Shown here piece by piece: positions 1-5,865 of a stretch of DNA of 6,947 nucleotides. This DNA is from an uncultured Lachnospiraceae bacterium (GTDB taxonomy: Bacteria; Bacillota; Clostridia; Lachnospirales; Lachnospiraceae): positions 1-6,947 of the forward strand of contig CACXFW010000003.1 in NCBI GenBank assembly GCA_902767065.1, read 5' to 3'. The notes under the pieces are model-generated. The model was not told the origin of the DNA. It ran no database searches and was given only the letters and a program-made list of their open reading frames with translations. The position numbers and the translations under genes were made by a program. Numbering within the stretch: position 1 is the stretch's first letter; every line of letters begins with the position of its first letter.

Positions 1-64
1 CCTGGAACCGCTCAGATCCGTCAGATAAGCAAGCTTATCTGACTGGATCATGAGCAATTCCAGG
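1..64. repeat. Long imperfect inverted repeat (64-nt hairpin)
   Basis: Positions 1-7 (CCTGGAA) pair with 58-64 (TTCCAGG). Positions 10-14 pair with 51-55, 15-19 with 45-49, and 20-29 with 34-43. This gives 27 base pairs, interrupted only by a 2x2 internal loop (8-9/56-57) and two single-base bulges on the 3' arm (A50, T44), with a four-base loop CAAG. The pairing starts at the first base of the window, so the element may extend further left. No T-run follows (the next bases are AGGTGCTGAA), so it is not a standard intrinsic terminator for + strand transcription. It could be an extragenic palindrome, a small non-autonomous mobile element, or a structured RNA leader or 3' end. The pairing is seen directly; the role is unknown. 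Confidence 0.85.
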
Positions 65-70
65 AGGTGC

Positions 71-95
71 TGAATAATTACAAATATAGAATCAC
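71..95 (+). promoter_or_regulatory. A/T-rich candidate promoter region for gene 1
   Basis: This is a conspicuously A/T-rich patch in an otherwise G+C-rich window. It holds AATAAT (73-78, five of six matches to the -10 consensus) and TATAGA (85-90). A weak -35-like TGAGCA (51-56) lies 16 bases before the first, but it falls inside the hairpin. No confident -35 element is present. The rest of 65-172 holds no gene. It contains two copies of TGCCATA (107-113 and 145-151, 38 bases apart) and, just before the start codon, a GAGG ribosome-binding site (164-167). The call rests on composition and weak motif matches only. Confidence 0.25.
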
Positions 96-172
96 AACAG
101 GAGAATTGCCATAGGAAAGAAGGAAACATCGATCAAAGGGGAAATGCCATAAGCCAGGCAGACGAGGAAAGT

Positions 173-1750
173 ATGAAAATATGCAGAAAATGCGGAACCG
201 CCCTGAGGGATGAGGACAAGTTCTGCAATAAATGCGGGGCCAGGGCTCCCAGCGTCAAATCCGAGGAGCGCAGGAAGAACGCGGAGAAGAGAAAGCAGGA
301 AAAAGAGATCACGTTCCGGACCAGGCCGGCGAACGCACGGGGATTCACGGACAATTTTGAAGAGGGAGAGAACCGCTCACATGCGTTGCTTGTGACAGTG
401 ACTGTCCTTGTCGTCATGATGCTCGCTGTCGCTGCCTTTGCGATGTTTTATTTTGTGAGAAAAAGATCCCAGACGGGCAGATCCGGCTATGGCAGCGCCA
501 TCGAGATCATTACCGATTCCAGCGTTCAGGAAAATGCGCCTGCCGAAAGCGCTGCGTCAGGAGACAGCCTAAGCGCCGCGGATGCCGCCGCGCCGGGGGA
601 TGGGCTAAGCTCCGCAGATGCCGGTGAACCGGAAGACGGGAAGTCTTCGGACATTGTCGTCATCACGCAGGACGAATCCCAGGCTCCGGAAGCGGCGCCG
701 GATGGAGAATCCGGAGAACAGAGCGCGTCTTCGCCGGAAGGACAGCCTGAATCAGAACCTGTCCTGGACTCGCAGGCAGGGACTACCCCTGAAGGACAAT
801 CCGAAGCGCAGACGGAAACCATCCCTGCAGGACAGCCGGAAGCGCAGACGGAAACCACCTCTGAAGCAAAGTCCGCAGCGCAGACGGAAACCACCTCTGA
901 AGAACAGACCGAAGCTGAGTCCGAAGAACTGACGGAAACGGAAGCGCCGGGGCTTTTTGCCGCGGATGTCATCGATCCGGAACAGATCCGGGCGATCCTG
1001 GACAGCGAATCCACCGCAACGTCATCAGAGGTTTATGTATACGACCTGAAGCATGACAGCGAAGCAGCGGTAAATGACTGCACGCAGCCAATGTATGCTT
1101 CGGCTCTGATTACCGTTCCGATTCTGTATACGGCTGCCCATCAGATTGACGCAGGCGCCATGACGATGGACGATCCGATTACCTACGTAACGACCATCGG
1201 CGGAAGAGGGGAGCTCACGACGGAGCTGCGCGACGGACTGGAGTTTCCGCTGTCCTTCTACCTGCAGACGATGGTTCATTATTCCGACAACAACTGTATC
1301 AATATCCTGATTGATTATATCGGGCTGGATACGATCAACGCTGTGTGCCAGGAAGCCGGATTCACCTCCGTGAACATGGAGCGCGGGCTCGTTGCGCTTG
1401 ATCCGGGAGGATTGGATAACTACGTGTCCGCAAAGGACATGACCATGATGGTGAAGGAACTGTACACCGGCTCATTTGATTCGATTGGAACAGACTTCAT
1501 GAAGGAGTACTTCCATATCAGCGAAGGCGACAGCCTGCCGACGCTGGCCGGACTTGCCCCTTCCCTGTCCGATGCCTCTGTTCTGAACCAGAACGGGCAC
1601 GGAATGACCAGATACAACGAGACCGCCATCATTGAGGATGGAAATGCGCTGTATATCCTGACAATCATGCTGCATGGGGACAGCGGGATGACTTACAGCC
1701 CCGCGGTTACGGATGTATCGGAGTATGTCGCCTCTGCCATGGCAGGGTGA
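173..1750 (+). CDS. Zinc-ribbon, membrane-anchored beta-lactamase-fold protein lacking catalytic motifs
   Basis: 525 aa, complete; ATG at 173 with GAGG (164-167) five bases upstream. Domain order: an N-terminal zinc ribbon with C4-x2-C7 and C18-x2-C21; a basic segment (about 29-57); one membrane helix (about 71-95); a long acidic Glu/Ser/Ala/Thr/Pro linker (about 105-262) with 12-residue repeats; then a serine beta-lactamase/D-Ala-D-Ala peptidase-like domain (about 265-525). The predicted topology puts the ribbon in the cytoplasm and the C-terminal domain outside. In the C-terminal domain SDN is intact (S371-D372-N373), as is the conserved stretch around NYVSAKDM (416-423). The SxxK nucleophile motif aligns with A311-L-I-T314, and KTG aligns with Q473-N-G475. 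Catalysis by the usual mechanism is therefore unlikely, and a binding, sensing or structural role in the envelope is the better inference. Family membership is fairly sure; function is not known. It lies 186 nt upstream of purL on the same strand. Confidence 0.88.
   Translation: MKICRKCGTALRDEDKFCNKCGARAPSVKSEERRKNAEKRKQEKEITFRTRPANARGFTDNFEEGENRSHALLVTVTVLVVMMLAVAAFAMFYFVRKRSQTGRSGYGSAIEIITDSSVQENAPAESAASGDSLSAADAAAPGDGLSSADAGEPEDGKSSDIVVITQDESQAPEAAPDGESGEQSASSPEGQPESEPVLDSQAGTTPEGQSEAQTETIPAGQPEAQTETTSEAKSAAQTETTSEEQTEAESEELTETEAPGLFAADVIDPEQIRAILDSESTATSSEVYVYDLKHDSEAAVNDCTQPMYASALITVPILYTAAHQIDAGAMTMDDPITYVTTIGGRGELTTELRDGLEFPLSFYLQTMVHYSDNNCINILIDYIGLDTINAVCQEAGFTSVNMERGLVALDPGGLDNYVSAKDMTMMVKELYTGSFDSIGTDFMKEYFHISEGDSLPTLAGLAPSLSDASVLNQNGHGMTRYNETAIIEDGNALYILTIMLHGDSGMTYSPAVTDVSEYVASAMAG
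560..631 (+). repeat. Two tandem 36-nt (12-aa) units in the gene 1 linker
   Basis: Residues 130-141 (GDSLSAADAAAP) are followed directly by 142-153 (GDGLSSADAGEP), a clear 12-residue tandem pair. A partial third unit begins EDGKSSD at 154. It lies in the acidic extracellular linker just after the membrane helix and has the same period as the second repeat block at 788-931, which suggests the linker grew by repeated duplication. Confidence 0.7.
788..931 (+). repeat. Four tandem 36-nt (12-aa) units in the gene 1 linker
   Basis: Residues 206-253 divide into four 12-residue units: PEGQSEAQTETI, PAGQPEAQTETT, SEAKSAAQTETT and the more diverged SEEQTEAESEEL. The DNA of the first three is close, with repeated GCGCAGACGGAAACC. 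The block forms an extended, acidic, Thr/Ser/Gln-rich stalk between the membrane helix and the folded C-terminal domain. Such in-frame repeats can change copy number between strains without breaking the gene. Confidence 0.85.
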
Positions 1751-1765
1751 ATGGCTTCTGTAATG

Positions 1766-1771
1766 TATAAA
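1766..1771 (+). promoter_or_regulatory. Candidate -10 element for purL
   Basis: TATAAA, preceded directly by TG (1764-1765), lies 15 bases after the gene 1 stop codon. It is the best -10-like hexamer in the gap before purL. No good -35 hexamer lies 16-18 bases upstream, where the end of gene 1 is. If used, transcription would start near 1778 and the phased repeat would sit in a purL leader RNA of about 160 nt. Weak support. Confidence 0.25.
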
Positions 1772-1773
1772 GT

Positions 1774-1896
1774 AAGCACGTGCAATCTGAAAGCATCAGG
1801 CACGGGATATCGGAGGAAAGGAAGGCACGTGTTGCCTGAATGCAGCAGGCACGTGTAACCGGAAGAAGCGAAGGCACATAGCCCGGAGAATCAGGA
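1774..1896. repeat. Phased degenerate tandem repeat, 24-25 nt period, upstream of purL
   Basis: Five copies of a core resembling AGGCACGTG begin at 1774 (AAGCACGTG), 1798 (AGGCACGGG), 1823 and 1847 (both exact) and 1872 (AGGCACATA). The steps are 24, 25, 24 and 25 nt. A second conserved patch, CCGGAA or CTGAA, recurs in the middle of each unit. Taken as 49-nt double units, 1774-1822 and 1823-1871 match at 35 of 49 positions by hand count. The core contains the palindrome CACGTG. The array fills most of the gap before purL, so a protein-binding array or RNA leader element is possible. No PurR-type CGAA/TTCG pair was found here. Function is unknown. Confidence 0.75.
1826..1855 (+). promoter_or_regulatory. 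Hairpin within the purL leader repeat
   Basis: TGCCTG (1833-1838) pairs with CAGGCA (1846-1851) around the loop AATGCAG. The stem extends as CACG (1826-1829) with CGTG (1852-1855) after a three-base bulge (1830-1832), for ten base pairs in all. The two outer strands come from neighbouring copies of the repeat core. No T-run follows, so it does not look like a terminator. Whether it folds in RNA and affects purL is inference. Confidence 0.45.
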
Positions 1897-1922
1897 GAAT
1901 GGTGCCGGTAATCAGCACCTGG

Positions 1923-1929
1923 AAGGAGA
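1923..1929 (+). promoter_or_regulatory. purL ribosome-binding site
   Basis: AAGGAGA ends seven bases before ATG 1937, ideal spacing. A second in-frame ATG at 1943 would lie 13 bases away, so 1937 is the preferred start. The frame is open back to 1859 but has no ATG, GTG or TTG there. A small inverted repeat, GGTGC (1901-1905) with GCACC (1915-1919), lies just upstream. Confidence 0.8.
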
Positions 1930-1936
1930 CACAGGA

Positions 1937-4900
1937 ATGGGAATGGTCCGCCGCATTTTTGTAGAGAAGAAGAAGGCGTTCGCCGGCCAGGCGAAGGATC
2001 TTGCGCATGAGCTTCGCAGCTATCTGGGCCTTGGCGGCCTGACGGGGCTTCGCATCCTCATCCGCTACGATATCGGGAACCTGTCCGATGAAGTCTATGC
2101 CATGGCGAAGGATACCGTATTTTCCGAACCTCCCGTGGACGATCTTTACGAGGAGACATTTCCGGTCGGGGAAAATGACCTGGTATTTACCGTGGAGTAT
2201 CTGCCGGGCCAGTTCGACCAGAGGGCGGATTCCGCGGTCCAGTGTGTCCGCCTGCTTCGTGAAACGGAGAACCCCCTGATCCGGACAGGAACGGTCTACG
2301 TCCTGAGCGGGATGGTGAGCGGGGAAGAGCTTGCCAGGGTGCGGGAGTACTGCTGCAACCCCGTGGATTCCAGGATCGCGGGGGAAGAAAAGCCGGAAAC
2401 GCTGGAGCAGACCTTTGAAGAGCCGGGAGACATCCTGGTTTTTCACGGCTTGCGGGAAATGGATGATGCGAAGCTTCATGCTCTTTATGATTCGCTCGGT
2501 CTGGCGATGACCTTCCGGGACTTTTGCCTTGTCCGGGATTATTTTGCGACGGAAGAAAAGCGCGACCCGTCGGTTACTGAGATCAGCGTGCTTGACACCT
2601 ACTGGTCGGATCACTGCAGACATACCACTTTTTCGACAGAACTGAAAAGCATTTCCATCGATGAGGGGAAGTACAGGGAGCCTGTGGAAGACGCGCTGAA
2701 GGAATATCTGGCGGACCGCGCTGAGATCTATGGCGGGACAAAGTATGTCTGCCTCATGGACATGGCCGTCATGGCCGCAAAAAAGCTGAAGAAAGACGGT
2801 CTCCTGAAAGATCAGGAGGAGACCGACGAGATCAATGCCTGCTCCATCGTCGTCCCCGTCACCATTGACGGACAGACCGAGGAGTGGCTGGTGAACTTTA
2901 AAAATGAAACCCATAACCATCCGACCGAGATCGAACCGTTCGGCGGAGCCGCGACCTGCCTTGGCGGCGCGATCCGCGACCCGCTCTCCGGGCGGACTTA
3001 TGTCTACCAGGCGATGCGCGTGACGGGCGCCGCGGATCCGCGCACTCCGCTGGATAAGACCATGGAGGGCAAGCTTCCCCAGAAGAAGCTGGTGCGGGAG
3101 GCCGCCCGCGGGTACAGCTCCTACGGAAACCAGGTCGGCCTTGCCACCGGATATGTGAAGGAGATCTACCATCCCGCGTACGCGGCAAAGCGCATGGAGA
3201 TCGGGGCGGTGATCGCGGCAGCACCGCGCGCGAACGTGATCCGGGAAACCGCAAGACCCGGAGACGTGGTCATTTTGCTCGGAGGAAGGACTGGAAGGGA
3301 CGGAATCGGCGGCGCGACGGGATCCTCCAAGGCGCATACCGCATCCTCCATTGAGACGTGCGGGGCTGAGGTGCAGAAGGGAAACGCGCCGACGGAGCGC
3401 AAGCTTCAGAGGCTGTTTTGCCGTCCGGAGGTTTCCCGGCTCATCCGGAAATGCAATGATTTCGGCGCCGGAGGCGTGGCGGTGGCGATCGGCGAGCTGG
3501 CGGACGGTCTCAGTATCGACCTGGACCAGGTTCCGAAGAAATATGCCGGACTGGACGGGACGGAGCTTGCAATCTCCGAATCGCAGGAGCGGATGGCCGT
3601 CGTCGTGGCGAAAGAAGACGCGGACGCCTTCCTGGCGTATGCCCATGAAGAGAACCTCGAAGCGGTTCAGACCGCCGTTGTGACACAAAAGCCGCGGCTG
3701 GTCATGAACTGGAGAGGAAAGACCATCGTCGACATCAGCAGGGCATTTCTGAATACAAACGGCGCGCACCAGGAGACGGATGTCAGGATCCTGATGCCGG
3801 AAGGAAAGAGCTTCTTCAAGGGGGTGCTGCCGTTTGGAGATCCGGAAGGATCCGCACCGCCAGAAGGCGGGGACGAGTCCTCCGCGCCTCAGGAGCGCGT
3901 ACGGGATCTGCTGCTTTCAAGACTGTCAGATCTCAATGGCTGCTCCCAGAAGGGGCTTGTGGAGATGTTTGACTCGTCTATCGGCGCCGGGAGCGTGCTC
4001 ATGCCCTATGGGGGAAGGTTCCAGGATACGCCGGTTCAGGTGATGGCGGCGAAGCTTCCTGTCGGAAATGACGCATGTGACATGGCAACCATCATGTCCT
4101 ATGGATTCGACCCGTACCTGTCCTCCTGGAGTCCGTTCCACGGAGCGTCGTGGGCGGTGATGGATTCCGTGGCGAAGATAGCGGCGGCAGGAGGCGACTG
4201 GTCAAAGATCCGCTTCACCTTCCAGGAATACTTTGGAAGAATGAGCCATGCCCCGGAGCGCTGGAGTCAGCCCGTAAGCGCCCTTCTCGGAGCCTACCGC
4301 GCGCAGAAGAGCCTTGGGCTTGCCTCGATCGGAGGGAAGGACTCCATGAGCGGGACATTTGATACACTTGATGTACCGCCGACGCTTGTGTCCTTTGCCG
4401 TCTGCACCGGAAGCTTTCGAAACATCATCAGCCCGCAGCTGAAGAAGGCCGGCAGCTGTCTGGTGCTGGTCCGGACCGGGCGGGATACGTATGACCTGCC
4501 TGATTATGAGGCGGCGAAGAGGCAGTATACCAGGCTCCATGAGGATATCGTCCACGGACGCGTTCTGAGCGCATACGCGGTGGACGCGAAGGGCTTTGCG
4601 TATGCCGCCTGCCTGATGGCGCTGGGAAACAGGCTCGGATTCAGGATCGAGCATAACGTGGCGCCGGAGGATCTCTTCGCGCCGGACTTCGGCGCGATCC
4701 TGTGCGAGGTCAGGGACTCAGACGTCGGCAATCTGCAGACAGAATACACCGTGGTCGGTGTCGTGGAGGATACCGGGGCGGTTGAATACCGCAATACAAG
4801 AATACCGCTGGATGAGGTGAAGGAGCGCTGGAGCGGCACGCTGGAGAAGATCTTCCGCACCCGCCCCGCTGAGGCTTCGCCGGAGCATATCTCTGTGCCC

Positions 4901-5764
4901 GCCGGGGCGAAGCCTTACAATCCGGACATTCACTCGAGGATCTTTGTCGCCTCCCATGGTTTTGCGAAACCGCGCGTGTTTATTCCTGTATTTCCGGGAA
5001 CAAACTGCGAATACGACAGCGCAAGGGCATTTGAGAGAGCCGGGGCCATAGCGGATGTGCATGTGTTCCGGAATCTGGACGCCTCCGATATCAGAAACAG
5101 TGTGGAGGACTTTGCCGCGGCGATCGACCAGGCGCAGATTCTCATGTTCCCGGGCGGATTCTCCGCGGGAGACGAGCCGGACGGTTCGGCAAAGTTCTTC
5201 GCGGCCGCATTTCGCAGCGAGAAGATCTGCGAGGCGGTGACACGGCTTCTGGAGGAGCGCGACGGACTGATCCTTGGAATCTGCAACGGGTTCCAGGCGC
5301 TGATCAAGCTGGGACTGGTTCCGGAAGGAAAGATCCTGCCGCGGACCGCGGACAGTCCGACCCTGACATTTAATACGCTGCACAGGCACATTTCCCATAT
5401 GGTACACACCAGGGTAATGTCCACCAAGAGTCCGTGGCTGTCTCAGGCCAGGTCCGGCGGCGTGTATATCAGCCCGGCGTCCCACGGGGAGGGAAGATTT
5501 GTCGCGGACAGGGCGTGGATTGACCGTCTGCTTGGGAATGGCCAGGTCGCGACAATGTACTGTGATCCGGATGGACGCATATCGGATGACCCCGAGTGGA
5601 ATGTGAACGGATCCTATGCCTGCATCGAAGGAATTACGAGCCCGGACGGCAGGATCTTTGGGAAAATGGCTCATATCGAGAGACGTGGATCCGGCGTGGC
5701 AGTGAATATCACAGGCGAGCAGGATATGAAGGTGTTCGAGAGCGGCGTCAGGTACTACTCTTAA
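1937..5764 (+). CDS. purL: Phosphoribosylformylglycinamidine synthase (single-chain PurL with glutaminase domain)
   Basis: 1275 aa, complete. Catalyses the ATP- and glutamine-dependent conversion of FGAR to FGAM, the fourth step of de novo purine synthesis, in the cytoplasm. Layout: PurS-like N-terminal region (about 1-170); linker with DTYWSDHCRHTTF (220-232), whose H226 matches the invariant His of the WSEHC motif in shorter PurL proteins; first AIRS-type half with NETHNHPTEIEPFGG (323-337) and the GGRTGRDGIGGATG loop (449-462); CNDFGAGG (506-513); second half with GGKDSMSG (799-806); then a class I glutamine amidotransferase (about 1012-1275) with nucleophile C1116 in GICNGFQ and H1183/E1185 in HGEGRF. 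All key motifs are intact, so the enzyme should be active. Many bacteria split this into PurS, PurQ and PurL; this long form is typical of Clostridia. A Pro/Gly/Glu/Ser-rich linker (about 635-653) joins the halves. No other pur gene is visible nearby. Confidence 0.98.
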   Translation: MGMVRRIFVEKKKAFAGQAKDLAHELRSYLGLGGLTGLRILIRYDIGNLSDEVYAMAKDTVFSEPPVDDLYEETFPVGENDLVFTVEYLPGQFDQRADSAVQCVRLLRETENPLIRTGTVYVLSGMVSGEELARVREYCCNPVDSRIAGEEKPETLEQTFEEPGDILVFHGLREMDDAKLHALYDSLGLAMTFRDFCLVRDYFATEEKRDPSVTEISVLDTYWSDHCRHTTFSTELKSISIDEGKYREPVEDALKEYLADRAEIYGGTKYVCLMDMAVMAAKKLKKDGLLKDQEETDEINACSIVVPVTIDGQTEEWLVNFKNETHNHPTEIEPFGGAATCLGGAIRDPLSGRTYVYQAMRVTGAADPRTPLDKTMEGKLPQKKLVREAARGYSSYGNQVGLATGYVKEIYHPAYAAKRMEIGAVIAAAPRANVIRETARPGDVVILLGGRTGRDGIGGATGSSKAHTASSIETCGAEVQKGNAPTERKLQRLFCRPEVSRLIRKCNDFGAGGVAVAIGELADGLSIDLDQVPKKYAGLDGTELAISESQERMAVVVAKEDADAFLAYAHEENLEAVQTAVVTQKPRLVMNWRGKTIVDISRAFLNTNGAHQETDVRILMPEGKSFFKGVLPFGDPEGSAPPEGGDESSAPQERVRDLLLSRLSDLNGCSQKGLVEMFDSSIGAGSVLMPYGGRFQDTPVQVMAAKLPVGNDACDMATIMSYGFDPYLSSWSPFHGASWAVMDSVAKIAAAGGDWSKIRFTFQEYFGRMSHAPERWSQPVSALLGAYRAQKSLGLASIGGKDSMSGTFDTLDVPPTLVSFAVCTGSFRNIISPQLKKAGSCLVLVRTGRDTYDLPDYEAAKRQYTRLHEDIVHGRVLSAYAVDAKGFAYAACLMALGNRLGFRIEHNVAPEDLFAPDFGAILCEVRDSDVGNLQTEYTVVGVVEDTGAVEYRNTRIPLDEVKERWSGTLEKIFRTRPAEASPEHISVPAGAKPYNPDIHSRIFVASHGFAKPRVFIPVFPGTNCEYDSARAFERAGAIADVHVFRNLDASDIRNSVEDFAAAIDQAQILMFPGGFSAGDEPDGSAKFFAAAFRSEKICEAVTRLLEERDGLILGICNGFQALIKLGLVPEGKILPRTADSPTLTFNTLHRHISHMVHTRVMSTKSPWLSQARSGGVYISPASHGEGRFVADRAWIDRLLGNGQVATMYCDPDGRISDDPEWNVNGSYACIEGITSPDGRIFGKMAHIERRGSGVAVNITGEQDMKVFESGVRYYS

Positions 5765-5865
5765 GACGATATCATGTCCTGCGGACAGCGTGAAGGACTG
5801 TTCCGGGAGACGGCATCAGATATTTGGAATGACATGAAGTATTACTCCTGAAGGATGGAATCATG
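5752..5865 (+). repeat. Degenerate duplication of the purL 3' end in the purL-gene 3 gap
   Basis: The purL end at 5752-5776 (GTACTACTC, stop, then ATCATG) recurs at 5839-5865 as GTATTACTC, stop, then ATCATG, 87 nt (29 codons) later and in the same frame. Past the purL TAA the frame stays open for 28 codons and ends DMKYYS-stop, echoing the DMK...RYYS end of PurL. The second copy's TGA and ATCATG provide the start region of gene 3. This may be a decayed duplication or an ancestral gene end; either way it occupies the 98-nt gap. No terminator-like T-run is seen here, though a small hairpin is possible at 5782-5805. Confidence 0.5.

Noticed and set aside
1..64. attC integron site or intrinsic terminator
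   Set aside because: The ends lack the GTT/AAC core of attC sites, and there is no T-run after the hairpin on the + strand.
135..152. Minimal ORF (ATG-CCA-TAA) after AAAGGGG as a leader peptide for gene 1
   Set aside because: The ribosome-binding sequence is only two bases from the ATG and the peptide would be two residues; probably chance.
526..1014. 162-codon minus-strand frame over the gene 1 linker
   Set aside because: Its repeats are merely the antisense reading of the 36-nt repeats in gene 1; there is no ribosome-binding site or known domain.
1859..1936. Upstream extension of purL
   Set aside because: The frame is open, but there is no ATG, GTG or TTG start, and AAGGAGA is ideally placed for ATG 1937.
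1751..1936. Purine riboswitch or PurR box before purL
   Set aside because: No recognisable purine-riboswitch core and no paired CGAA/TTCG elements; only the unrelated phased repeat is present.
1796..3769. 657-codon open frame on the minus strand opposite purL
   Set aside because: It lies antisense to well-conserved PurL codons, has no recognisable domain, and its 3' end runs into the repeat before purL. Long antisense frames are common opposite G+C-rich genes.
4718..5674. 318-codon open frame on the minus strand opposite the purL 3' half
   Set aside because: Same shadow effect; it overlaps the conserved amidotransferase domain and shows no protein motif.
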